DNA from: RYN-230 sp963720645
GTDB taxonomy: Bacteria; Actinomycetota; Actinomycetes; Streptosporangiales; Streptosporangiaceae
DNA length: 64,000 bases
Direction of reading: 5' to 3'
NCBI GenBank assembly: GCA_963720645.1
Contig: CAVRFX010000019.1
Span: 496,001-560,000, forward strand
Below the pieces are notes generated by a model. The model was not told where the DNA came from. It searched no databases and worked only from the letters and a program-made list of their open reading frames with translations. How positions within the stretch are numbered: position 1 is the first letter of the stretch; each line of letters begins with the position of its first letter. Positions 35,979 to 45,660 of the stretch are shown here, in pieces. The translations under genes were made by a program, and so were the position numbers.

Positions 35979-37581
35979 TCATGGATGGCGGGGCACCCGG
36001 GCCGCCGCGGCCCGGGCCGCGAGGATGCGGCGGCGCCGGCTGGCCAGCAGCAGCGCCGTGGTGGCGGCCAGGCCCGCCGCGGGCACGGCCAGCCCGGCCA
36101 CCCCGCTGTCCGTGATGGACATGGCCAGCCCGGCCAGCCCGCCCGCCACCCAGGCCAGCTGGTGGATGGTCTCCGACGCGGCCAGGGTCGAGGAACGGAT
36201 CTCCTCGGGGATCTCGCGCTGCACGATCGAGTCCAGCGCGAGCTTGGCGAGCACCTGGCCGAACGCGGCGACCAGGGCCACGATGAGCGCGGCCCACAGG
36301 CCGAAGAACGCGGCGCAGGCCGCGGTGATCACGGTGGAGCGCAGAGCATCATGAACATGATCAGGTGCGGGGCGCGGGCCCTCAGCAGCGCCCCGATCCC
36401 GGTGCCGATGAACCCGCCCGCCCCGGCGGCCGCGATCATCGCGGCCAGCGCGAGCTTGTCGCTGGTGCCGGGAAAGTGCACGGTGCGCAGCAGGAAGGCG
36501 AGAAAGAAGATCATGTAGCCGGAGAAGGCGCGGAGCGCCGCGTTGCCGCGCATCGCCTCGCCCACGATCGGGCCCACGCTGCGCAGGCGTGGCAGCCCAG
36601 CGGGCGCGCCGTGGCGGTGCCCCGGCCGCCACGGGCCGCGCCGGCCGTTCGGCCGTCCCGCAGGTCCTGGCGCCGGCGGCCCCGGCACGGGCAGCGGCGC
36701 CGGGTCCGGCAGCGGGCCCGGCGGGCAGCGTCGCGACCGGGGGCCAGGCTGGGCCCGTGGGCCGCGGCGCCTGGGGCCGGCGGCGCCGAGCCGGGGCGGG
36801 TTCCGGGGCCATCCGGACCGGGAGATCGGCGGCTGCGGCTCACGCTGGTCCACCCGGTTGGGCAGCCTGATGCCCAGCGCGATGGCGGCCAGGTAGACCA
36901 GGGTGCCGACCCGCAGCGCCCAGGCGCCGCCGGCGGTGCCGCCGCCGGCCAGGAACGAGACCCCGCCCGCGACGCCGACGCCCGACCGTGGAGGCGATCA
37001 GCGCCGCGAGCGAGATCCGCGCGTTCGCCGACACCAGCGTGATCTGGGCCGGGAGCAGCCGGGGGGTGACGGAGCTGCGGGTCACCCCGTAGGCCTTCTG
37101 CAGCACGAGCACGCCGAACGCGGCCGGCAGCAGGGTCACCGTGTCGTTGTGCTGGACCGCGCCCGCCATCCCCCAGCAGAGCAGGCCGCGGGCCAGCAGG
37201 GTGCCGAGCATGATGTACCGGCGGCCGTCCCGGACCCGGTCCAGCATCGGCCCGATGAACGGGGCCAGCACGGCGAACGGGGCCATCGTGATGAGCAGGG
37301 TCAGCGCGATGCGGCCCCGGGCCTGGTCCACCGAGGTGCTGAAGAACAGCGTCCCGGCCAGCGCCACCGCCACGAACGCGTCGGCGGCGGCGCCCGCCGC
37401 GGTCAGCTCGATGAGCCGGTCCAGGCCGGTCCGGCCCGGCCCCGGACGCCTGGGTCATCCGGCGGATGACCCGCCCGGTGCCCCGGGCCGTGGACGCGCC
37501 GGCCTGCCCGGCCGAGCGCAGCCCGGACGCGAAACCGCGGGCTGCCCGCCTCGCTTGCGGCCGCGCACCGGACACTCCCAT
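35979..37581 (-). CDS. MFS transporter, several frameshifts
   Basis: Twelve-helix-type permease in pieces. From ATG 37581, frame one gives MGVSGARPQARRAARGFASG. After a shift near 37440 comes ALAGTLFFSTSVDQARGRIALTLLITMAPFAVLAPFIGPMLDRVRDG (shown here in part by its LDRVRDG loop), then a third frame from about 36985 with AFSGYMIFFLAFLLRTVHFPG, and a fourth from about 36345 with AAFFGLWAALIVALVAAFGQ. A Pro/Arg-rich cytosolic loop lies in the middle. The shifts fall in G/C runs, so an intact gene in the organism is likely. Substrate unknown. It diverges from the DUF3027 gene. Confidence 0.75.
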
Positions 37582-37694
37582 GCTCCCAGTATTCTGCGTT
37601 CTCAGAGGGGTAAGCCCCGCTGCGGCCAGACTGCACCGGGCCAATGAGTTTTCTGACGCACAGCGGGTGCGTGAATGGGGGACAATTGCTCACC

Positions 37695-38674
37695 GTGAGC
37701 CACTGGGCGGACGGACCAAGGAGCCGGATGAGGCCTGTGCGCAGGCGGTAGATCTGGCGCGGGCGCGGCCGAGGAGATGGCGGGTCGCGGCCGGGCGTGG
37801 GCGAGCACCTCGCCGTAACGGCGGACGGTGACCGGGTGGTTACGCATCTGTTCCGCCTGCCTGGAGCCCGCCTATCATGGCTGGTGCTGGGCGGTCACCG
37901 TGGCCCGCGCCTCGCGGGCCAAGAATGTGACGGTCAGTGAGAGCCTGCTGCTGCCCGGGTCCGGACGCGATCCTGGCCCCGGACTGGGTGCCCTGGCGGG
38001 AACGGCTGCGCCCCGGCGATCTGGGGCTGGGGGACCTGCTGCCCGCGCCGCCGGATGACGCCCGGCTGGTGCCGAGCCGCCACGCTGGAAGGGGACGACG
38101 GGGTCGCCGACTGGGGCGAGACGAGCCTGGGCCATGCCCGGGGCCGAGCCCGAAGACCTGGTCCCGGTCCCGTCCGCCGAGGCCGCTCGCCGACGAGCCG
38201 GATGACCTGGACGACGCCGAAACGGAAGACCGCACCGGCGTGGCGGCCGTGGCGGTCGCGCCCGCAGGGGCGGAGGGCACGGCCACGGCGGGCTCGAGGA
38301 CCGGCCGCTCCGGGCCCGGGTGCTGTCGGCCATCGGCCGGGATGACACCGCCCTGCGCTGGTACACCAGTGAGCACGGGCCCAAGACGCCGCTGGCCAGT
38401 GCCGCCCCGGGGCTGTGCTGCGGGATGCGGCTTCTTCGTCCGGCTGGGCGGCCCGCTGGGGCGGGTGTTCGGCGTCTGCGCGAACGAGTACGCGCCCGAT
38501 GACGGCCGGGTCGTCTCCGTCGATCATGGCTGCGGTGCGCATTCCGAGGCGGTGTATCGCGCCGTCCGCGGAGCAGCCGCTGCGCCCGGTCATCGACGAA
38601 CTCGGCTACGACCTGGTGGACATGCCCGGCGTCTCGGTCGAGGAGACGTGTTCGAGCCGCTGGACCACAACTAG
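37695..38674 (+). CDS. DUF3027 protein, several frameshifts
   Basis: Recognisable in successive frames: KEPDEACAQAVDLAR; LEPAYHGWCWAVTVARASRAKNVTV; LLPGPDAILAPDWVPWRERLRP with GDLGLGDLLPAP; RDDTALRWYTSEHGPKTPLA; and GRVFGVCANEYAPDDGRVVSV with DHGCGAHSEA, the conserved end segment. These are the blocks of DUF3027, an actinobacterial protein of unknown function. At least four frame changes separate them. Start is GTG 37695, divergent from the MFS gene, and the stop is at 38674. The Cys and His in the last block could bind a metal, which is a guess. Confidence 0.75.
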
Positions 38675-38695
38675 CCCGCGTGCGAGCGCGGCCAC

Positions 38696-38970
38696 TCAGG
38701 CGGTACTCGAGCCCCCAGCCTGGGAACGGCGCTCCGCCTGCCGCCTGACCCGGGACCGCTTCAGCCGGGGCACGTACCACAGCGCCGAACAGGCCCAGGC
38801 ACAGCCCGACCGCGCAGGTCCACACCCACCAGCGCTGGCTGGGGGCCAGGTGGTCGCGCAACACCAGCACGCTGATCAGGCCGATTACCCAGGCCGCCGG
38901 TGATGACCGCGGTCACCAGCTGGTCGTTGGCCTCGAGCGGCGGCGGCGCGGGCCGGAGTTTCCTGGTCAC
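38696..38970 (-). CDS. DUF2530 small membrane protein, frameshifted
   Basis: Starts at GTG 38970 with TRKLRPAPPPLEANDQLVTAVIT. A second frame continues LVLRDHLAPSQRWWVWTCAVG with GLCLGLFG, and a third gives WYVPRLKRSRVRRQAERRS before the stop at 38696. Two membrane helices and a basic tail give about 90 aa, the DUF2530 pattern. Two frame changes are needed. It converges with the DUF3027 gene, which is its usual neighbour in actinobacteria as I recall. Confidence 0.75.
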
Positions 38971-39043
38971 CTCCAGGCTAACGGGCTCTTCGCATGGTGT
39001 ACTTGGTCCCACGCCCTGCTTGGGGTGCCACCCGTTCGCCTCT

Positions 39044-39086
39044 GCTAACGGTTTGACGGAATGCCGCAGGCTCGCATATCGTTAGC
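39044..39086. promoter_or_regulatory. Inverted repeat upstream of the MarR gene
   Basis: GCTAACG (39044-39050) and CGTTAGC (39080-39086) are exact reverse complements 29 bp apart, followed by AT-rich DNA up to the ATG at 39107. Possible operator of the MarR protein; related text GGCTAATGATAATGAC lies next to the start. Confidence 0.5.
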
Positions 39087-39106
39087 AAAAGTAATGACTC
39101 AGGCTA

Positions 39107-39565
39107 ATGATAATGACATCCTCGCCGACCAGGTCCGACGCGGGCCTGGCCACAACGCTACGGATCTCGGTAAGCCGCCTGGCCCGGCGGCTGCGGGTCG
39201 AGCGGACCGCGCCCGGCCAGGTGGAGCCGGTGCTCTCGGACACCCAGTTCGCCGCGCTGGCGACGCTGGAGAAGCACGGCCCGATGAGCCCGGGCGAGCT
39301 GGCCAGGCACGAGCGGGTGCAGCCACCGTCGATGACCCGGGTCATCGCCGCGCTGGAGGAATGGCAGCTGGTCACGCGGGCCGCGCATGCCTCCGACCGG
39401 CGCCAGGTCGTGCTGACCGTGACCCCAGCGGGCCGGGAACTGGTGGCAGGGCACGCCGCCGCCGGGACGCCTGGCTGGCCAGGCGGCTGAACGAGCTGAC
39501 GCGCGCAGGAGCGGGCGACGCTGCGGGCGGCCGCGCCGATCCTGGAGAAGCTCAGCCAGTCCTGA
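39107..39565 (+). CDS. MarR-family transcriptional regulator, frameshifted near the end
   Basis: Winged-helix repressor of about 150 aa. ISVSRLARRLRVERTAPG is helix 1, LSDTQFAALATLEKHGPMSPGELA leads into the helix-turn-helix, RVQPPSMTRVIAALEEWQLVTR is the recognition helix, and DRRQVVLTVTPAGRELVAGHA forms the wing. The last part (RRDAWLARRLNELTRAE, then ATLRAAAPILEKLSQS) needs two frame changes near 39455 and 39510. Start is ATG 39107, with ATG 39113 possible. It directly precedes an MFS exporter gene, the common repressor-pump pair, so it probably controls that gene in response to an exported compound. Confidence 0.83.
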
Positions 39566-39573
39566 GCCAGCCC

Positions 39574-40845
39574 GCGGCCGCGGGCGTCGCGGCTGCGCAC
39601 CTTCCGGTCGCTGGGCACCCGCAACTACCGGCTGTTCGCCATCGGGCAGGTCGTCTCCAACAGCGGCACCTGGATGCAGCGGGTGGCGCAGGACTGGCTG
39701 GTCCTCGAGCTCACCCACGGCAGCGGGACCGCGCTGGGCATCGCGACCGGGCTGCAGTTCCTGCCCATGCTGGTCAGCCCGTGGGGCGGCGCGATCGCGG
39801 ACCGGTACCCCAAGCGGCGCATCCTGATGCTGACCCAGACGGCCATGGGGCTGCTCGCGTTCATCCTGGGCCTGCTGGCGCGTCACCGGCGCGGTCCGCA
39901 TCTGGCAGGTCTACGCGCTGGCCTTCGGGCTCGGCCTGGCCACCCTGGTGGACAACCCGACCAGGCAGGCGTTCGTGACCGAGATGGTCGGCCAGACCGA
40001 TATGCCTAACGCCATCGCGCTGAACAGTGCCATCTTCAACCTGGCCCGGATCGCCGGGCCGGCCGCTGCGGGGCTGGTGATCGGCGCGGTGGGCACTCCG
40101 GCTGCGTTCTTCCTCAACGCGGCCTCCTACGGTGCGGTGCTCATCAGCCTCAAGCTGATGCGGCCCGGCGAACTGCACCCGGCGACCCGGTGCCGAGGGC
40201 ACACGGGCCAGCTCCGCGAGGGGCTGCGCCTACGTGCGGGCCCGGCCCGCACTGCTGATGCCGATGGTGCTGATCTTCTTCGTGGCCACCTTCGGGATGA
40301 ACTTCCAGGTGACCAACGCGCTCATGTCGCGGCAGGTGTTCCACACCGGGGCCACCGCGTTCGGCGTCGCCTCCGCGGTGTTCGCGGCCGGCGCGCTGGC
40401 CGGCGCGCTGCTGGCCGCCCGCCGCGGCAAGCCCGGGATGCGGCTGCTGGTGATCGCCGCGTTCGCGTTCGGGGCCCTCGGAAGTGGTCACCGCGCTGAT
40501 GCCGTCGTTCTGGCTGTTCCTGGCCATGCTGGTGCCGACCGGGCTGATCCTGCTGACCCTGAACACGGCGGCCAACTCGGTGGTCCAGCTCGGTTCCGCG
40601 CAGGACATGCGCGGCCGGGTGATGGGCCTGTACATGCTGGTCTTCCTGGGCGGCGCGCCGCTCGGGTCGCCGCTGGTCGGCTGGGTGGCCGAGCAGTTCG
40701 GCCCGCGGATGAGCCTGCTGGCCGGCGGGGCCATCTCGGCGGCCGCGGCGGCGGTCATCGGCCTGCTGCTGGCCCGCCGCCGCGGGGTGGCGGTGCGGGA
40801 CTACGCGGTGCGTCCGGCCGCGAACTGGCCCGGATGGTCGCCTGA
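39574..40845 (+). CDS. MFS exporter (EntS-like), frameshifted
   Basis: Drug or siderophore exporter type. Pieces in order: LRTFRSLGTRNYRLFAIGQ with VVSNSGTWMQRVAQDWLVLEL; GGAIADRYPKRRILMLTQT; then in other frames IWQVYALAFGLGLATLVDNPT with RQAFVTEMVG, VTNALMSRQVFHTGATAFGV, and GLYMLVFLGGAPLGSPLVGWV. At least three frame changes (about 39885, 40190 and 40485) are needed. The expected ATG/GTG near the MarR stop is not visible, perhaps because of another indel. The start given is where the frame opens after the MarR stop. Likely repressed by the preceding MarR protein. Confidence 0.78.
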
Positions 40846-40939
40846 CGCGTTTTCGGGCCGGGCGGGGCTTTGTGCTGCCGCGCGGGGGCTTTGTGGTACC
40901 GCCCGGGCCGGGCCCGGTGGCTGGTGCTACGAATGATCT

Positions 40940-41637
40940 ATGAGGCTGTTCGTCGCGGTCGGCGTCCCGGATGAGTGCGGCCGACGAACTGGACGGGGCG
41001 GTGGCGCCGTTCCGGCGGCCTGGCCTGCGCTGCGCTGGACCGGCCGCGACGCCTGGCACCTCACGCTGGCCTTTCTCGGCGAGGTGAACGAGACGGCGGC
41101 GACCCGGCTGATGCCCCGGCTGGAGCGGGCCGCGGCCCGGCATCCGTGCCTGCCGCGTCTCGCTGGGCGGGGCAGGCGCGTTCCCGGGCGCGGCCCGGGC
41201 CCGGGTGCTGTGGACCGGGGTGCAGGGGGAGCGGCGCGCGCTCGGCCGCGCTGGCCGCCTCGGTGGCGGCCGGGGCGCAGGCGCGCAGGCGCGCCTCCGG
41301 CGGAGGAGGGCAGGCGGTTCCAGCCGCATCTGACCCTGGCCCGGTGCCGGGAACCGGTGGACGCCCGGCCGCTGGTCGCAGGCCTGTCCGGGTACACGGG
41401 CACGCCCGTGGACCGCGCGGAGAGATCTACCTGATCCGCAGCCACCTGCCGGGCCGGCCGGCCCGCACGGACCGGCCGCGGTACGAGACCCTGGGCAGCT
41501 GGCCGCTGCGTGTCGCGGCCGTGCCCACCCGGCGCTGGCATAGGCTGCCAGCTGTGATCCGCACAAACCGCTGGCTGCTGCCCCTGGTGCTGGCGATCCT
41601 GGTGGCAGGCGCGCTGATCGGCGCGGTCCTGCGCTAA
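40940..41637 (+). CDS. thpR: RNA 2',3'-cyclic phosphodiesterase (2H family), frameshifted
   Basis: ATG 40940 begins MRLFVAVGVPDE, the family opening. Two HxTx motifs are present: AWHLTLAFLGEVNE and PHLTLARCRE, with ARPLVAGLSGYTG after the second and IYLIRSHLPGRPARTDRPRY before the end. At least four frame changes are required between them (near 40975, 41155, 41240 and 41415). After the enzyme's natural end the open frame runs into a short hydrophobic stretch (NRWLLPLVLAILVAGALIGAV), preceded by its own GTG at 41554, which may be a separate tiny membrane protein. 2H enzymes process RNA ends; the in vivo target is uncertain. Confidence 0.78.
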
Positions 41638-41673
41638 GGCCGCCGCCACGCACTAGCGGACACGCGGCAGCGG

Positions 41674-42795
41674 CTACAGCCGCTCGATGACGTAGTCGAT
41701 GCAGGCGGTCAGCGCTTCCACGTCGGCCGGGTCCACGGCCGGGAACATGCCGATCCGCAGCTGGTTGCGGCCGAGCTTGCGGTACGGCTCGGTGTCCACG
41801 ATGCCGTTGGCCCGCAGCGCCGCCGCCACGGCCGCGGCGTCCACTCCCTCGGCGAAGTCGATCGTGCCCACCACCTGGGACCGCTGCGCCGGGTCGGTCA
41901 CGAACGGGGTGGCGTACGGCGCCTTCTCCGCCCAGGTGTACAGCCGGGAGGAGGAGTCGGCGGTCCGCTCCACCGCCCAGCCCAGGCCGCCCTGGCCGAG
42001 CATCCAGTCCAGCTGCTCGGCCAGCAGCAGCAGGGTGGCCACCGACGGGGTGTTGTAGGTCTGCTGCTTGGCCGAGTTGTCGATGGCGACCGGCAGCGAG
42101 AAGAACTCCGGGATGTAGCGGCCGCTGGCCGCGATCTGCGCGGCCCGGTCCAGCGCGGCCGGGGACATCAGCGCCAGCCACAGCCCGCCGTCGGAGCCGA
42201 AGCACTTCTGCGGCGCGAAGTAGTACACGTCACACTCGCCGAGCTCGACCGGCAGGCCGCCGGCGCCGCTCGTCGCGTCCACGATGACCAGGGCGCCCGG
42301 GATCGGCCGCCGGGACGCGGCGGACCGGCATGGCCACGCCGGTGGAGGTCTCGTTGTGGGTCAGCGCGTAGGTGTCCACCCCGGTCTCGCCGCGCGGCAC
42401 CGGGTGGGTCCCGGGCGGCGAGGCGATCACCGTCGGGTCGTCCAGCCACGGGGCCGCCTGCGCGACCTTGCCGAACTTCGCCGAGAACTCGCCGAACGCC
42501 AGGTGCTGCGACTTCTGCCGGACCAGGCCGAACGCGGCGATCTCCCAGAACGCGGTGGTGCCGCCGTTGCCCAGCACGACCTGGTACCCGTCGGGCAGCC
42601 GCGAACAGCTCGGCCAGGCCCTCGCGGGCCCGCTGGACCAGCGACCGGACCGGGGCCTGCCGGTGCGAGGTACCCAGGTAGCTGGCACCCGAGGCGGCCA
42701 GCGCCGCCAGCTGCTCGGGGCGCACCTTGGACGGACCGCAGCCGAAGCGCCCGTCGGCCGGCTTGAGGCTCAGCGGGAATGACGATGTCGGTCAC
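41674..42795 (-). CDS. serC: Phosphoserine aminotransferase, frameshifted
   Basis: PLP enzyme of serine (and pyridoxal) synthesis. From GTG 42795, blocks in order are MTDIVIPAE and the later FGCGPSKVRPEQLAALA, SYLGTSHRQAPVRSLVQRAR, then LPDGYQVVLGNGGTTAFWE, HNETSTGVAMPV, VDATSGAGGLPVEL, and YYFAPQKCFGSDGG with the PLP lysine, followed by an uninterrupted C-terminal 200 residues ending IDYVIERL. Frame changes lie near 42755, 42600 and 42315. The intact, highly conserved remainder indicates sequence error rather than gene death. This is the actinobacterial long-form SerC. Confidence 0.88.
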
Positions 42796-42925
42796 GCCGA
42801 GCCAGCCTATCCCGGGGGGACGACCCCGGAGCCCCGGCGAGGCCGCTCGCGCCGAGGCGGGGCTCGCCGAGCGCACGCCGGCGGCGTCGCCGAGCGGCTC
42901 GGGGGCGCCTGCGGTGTCTCCCGGT

Positions 42926-44034
42926 CTAGACCTCGTCGAGCACCTGGTCGGCGCCGGGCACGCTCGGTGACCGGGCGGGACGGCGGGCCCACGTAGCGGG
43001 CGCTGGGCCGGACCAGCCGTCCGGTCTGCTTCTGCTCCAGGATGTGGGCGGCCCAGCCCGCGGTCCGGGCGCAGGTGAACATGGAGGTGAACATGTGCGC
43101 CGGGACCTCGGCGAAGTCCAGCACGATGGCCGCCCAGAACTCCACGTTCGTGGCCAGCACCCGGTCCGGCCGGCGGGCGTGCAGCTCGGCCAGGGCCGCG
43201 TCCTCCAGGGCCATCGGCCACCTCGTACGCGGGGCGCCCGAGTTCCTGGCGGTCCGGCGCAGCACCCGGGCCCGGGGGTCCTCGGCCCGGTAGACCCGGT
43301 GCCCGAAGCCCATCAGCCGGTCGCCGCGGTCCAGCGCGGCCTTGACGTACTTCACCGCGTCGCCGGTCCGCTCGACTTCCTCGATCATCGACAGCACCCG
43401 GGCCGGGGCGCCGCCGTGCAGCGGGCCGGACATCGCGCCGACCGCGCCGGACAGGGCGGCGGCCACGTCGGCGCCGGTCGAGGCGATGACCCGGGCGGTG
43501 AACGTGGACGCGTTCATGCCGTGCTCGGCGGCGGAGGTCCAGTAGGCGTCCACCGCCTTGACGTGCCGCGGGTCGGGCTCGCCGCGCCAGCGGATCATGA
43601 ACCGCTCGACGATGGTGCGCGCCTCGTCCACCCGGTGCTGCGGGACCGGGGGCAGCCCCTGCCCGCGGGCCGACTGGGCCACGAAGGACAGTGCCATCAC
43701 CGAGGCGCGGGCCAGGTCGTCGCGGGCCTGCTCGTCATCGATGTCGAGCAGCTGGTGCATGCCCCAGGCCGGCGCCAGCATGGCCAGCGCGCTCTGCACG
43801 TCCACCCGGATGTCGCCGGAGTGCACCGGGATCGGGTAAGGCTCGGCCGGCGGCAGCCCAGGGGCGAACTCGTTGTCCACCAGCAGGCCCCAGACGTGGC
43901 CGAAGGAGACGTGGCCGACGAGTTCCTCGATGTCCACTCCCCGGTAGCGGAGCGACGCCGCCCTCCCGGTCGGGCTCGGCGATGGACGTCTCGAAGGCGA
44001 CAACGCCTTCCAGCCCAGGCACGAAATCGGACAT
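42926..44034 (-). CDS. Citrate synthase (CitA/type 2-like), frameshifted
   Basis: Condenses oxaloacetate and acetyl-CoA. ATG 44034 gives SDFVPGLEGVVAFETSIAEPD. After a shift near 43970 come LRYRGVDIEELVGHVSFGHVWG, HGMNASTFTARVIASTGAD (active-site His), LHGGAPARVLSMIEEV, GDRLMGFGHRVYRAEDPRA (second His) and TNVEFWAAIVLDFAEVP (active-site Asp region altered within the usual pattern). Further shifts near 43215 and 42985 precede the end, which reads PGADQVLDEV before the TAG at 42926. About 365 aa after correction, the short actinobacterial citrate synthase 2 class. Divergent from pdxH. Confidence 0.87.
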
Positions 44035-44269
44035 GTGCTGGACCTCCGTGTCCTTGTGTGCCGTCGTGGAGCTGTGCCGGGGTGTGGCACCGGCGACGGC
44101 TGATGCCGCTCCCGGGCGACCCGGGGGTGCCAGCCGGGTCAAGTCAACCCTGCTCGAACCATAATCGGCTATGAGTTCGAGCGTGACACATGCCACGCTA
44201 GCCCGGCACGCCATGGCACTGCGGACGGCCCCACGGCGCGGGAGTGCCCGATGTGTGAGGATCATTCCC

Positions 44270-44896
44270 GTGGAACCGTTCCTCATCCCGCTGCGCGGAG
44301 GCCTCGAGACCGCCCCGGCCGACCCGCTCGGTGCTGTTCGATCGCGGTGGATGGACGGCCGTGTTCGACGCGCGGGCCTGCCCGAGCCGACCGCCATGGT
44401 GCTGGCCACCGTCTCCCCGGCGGGCAGCCGCGGGCCCGCACCGTGCTGCTCAAGGAGTACGGGCCCGCGGGTTTCGTCTTCTACACCAACCGCACCTCGG
44501 CCAAGGGCCGCACCTGGCCGGGAACCCCGTGCCTGCCTGCTCTTCCCCTGGCACCCGATACAGCGGCAGGTGATCATCGAGGGCCGGTGACCGCGCTGTC
44601 GGTCAGCGAGAGCGAGCCCTATTTCCACTCCCGGCCGCACGGCTCGCAGGTGGCGCCTGGGCCAGCAGGCAGTCGTCGGTGCTGCCGTCCCGCGCCGAAC
44701 TGGAGAGCGCGGTACCAGGAGCTGGCGCAGCGCTGGCCGGAGGGGACCGCCGGTGCCGATGCCCGACTTCTGGGGCGGCTACCGGGTGCACCCGGAGATG
44801 ATGGAGTTCTGGCAGGGGCGGCCCAGCCGGCTGCACGACCGGCTCCGCTACCGGCGCAGCGGGCAGACGTGGGAAGTAGAGCGTTTGTCGCCGTAG
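44270..44896 (+). CDS. pdxH: Pyridoxamine 5'-phosphate oxidase, heavily frameshifted
   Basis: FMN enzyme making pyridoxal phosphate. Pieces: AGLPEPTAMVLATVSPAGSR; RTVLLKEYGPAGFVFYTNRTS with AKGR; LLFPWHPIQRQVIIEGR (partly in two frames); VTALSVSESEPYFHSRPHGSQ minus its last residue; ELAQRWPEGT; DFWGGYRVHPEMMEFWQGRP; and SRLHDRLRYRRSGQTWEVERL before TAG 44894. Six or more frame changes in about 200 codons make this the most broken gene of the block. GTG 44270 is a possible start. The order of conserved blocks is complete, so the real gene is probably intact. Confidence 0.82.
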
Positions 44897-44925
44897 CATC
44901 AGGTGAGGAGGGAGGCCTGGACACG

Positions 44926-45660
44926 GTGCACGGGCTCATCGACACCACCGAGATGTACCTCCGCACCATCTTCGAGCTGGAAGAGGAGGGCATCGTCCCG
45001 CTGCGCGCGCGGATCGCCGAGCGGCTGTCGCAGAGCGGGCCGACGGTCAGCCAGACCGTGGCCCGGATGGAGCGGGACGGGCTGGTCAAGGTCGAGGGTG
45101 ACCGTCAGCTCGCGCTGACCGATGCCGGCCGCACCCTGGCCATGCGGGTGATGCGCAAGCACCGGCTGGCCGAATGCCTGCTGGTCGGGGTCATCGGGCT
45201 GCCCTGGGAAGAGGTGCACGTCGAGGCCTGCCGCTGGGAGCACGTGATCTCGGAGAACGTCGAGCGGCAGGCTGGTGCAGCTGCTGGACTACCCGGTCTG
45301 CTGCCCGCACGGCAACATCATCCCCGGGCTGGACGAGCTCGGCGTGCCGCAACGGACACGCAGCAGCGGGCGGAGGCCGCGGGCCAAGAGCAGGCCGAGG
45401 CGATGACCGCGGTCGCGGCAAGCCTCGCCGCGCCGGTAACGGTGCGCAGGATCAGCGAACAAGTCCAGAGTGACCCCTCGCTCATGCTTAAACTCAAGCG
45501 GATCGGGATACAACCCGGACGCGAGGTCACGCTCGCGGCCAGTGACGATGGTGTGCGGGTGACCAGTGAGGACAGGGTCGGCAGTGTCACAGCGGAGTTG
45601 CCCCGCCTGGTGGCGCCCACGTCTTCGTCACCAGGCGCTGAAGGTGGCCCCGGTGACTGA
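44926..45660 (+). CDS. DtxR/IdeR-type metal-dependent regulator, frameshifted
   Basis: Iron (or manganese)-sensing repressor. The N-terminal winged helix reads LIDTTEMYLRTIFELEEEGI, ARIAERLSQSGPTVSQTVARM and ERDGLVKVEGDRQLALT. The dimer/metal domain has MRKHRLAECLLVGVIGLPWE with VHVEACRWEHVISENVERR, then in another frame LDYPVCCPHGNIIPG, which carries Cys and His metal ligands. The last third (LKLKRIGIQPGREVTLAAS) is an SH3-like/FeoA domain. Two nearby shifts (about 45267 and 45345) displace the middle. Start is GTG 44926. The stop overlaps the GTG of the following phosphatase gene. Confidence 0.85.
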   Translation: MHGLIDTTEMYLRTIFELEEEGIVPLRARIAERLSQSGPTVSQTVARMERDGLVKVEGDRQLALTDAGRTLAMRVMRKHRLAECLLVGVIGLPWEEVHVEACRWEHVISENVERQAGAAAGLPGLLPARQHHPRAGRARRAATDTQQRAEAAGQEQAEAMTAVAASLAAPVTVRRISEQVQSDPSLMLKLKRIGIQPGREVTLAASDDGVRVTSEDRVGSVTAELPRLVAPTSSSPGAEGGPGD

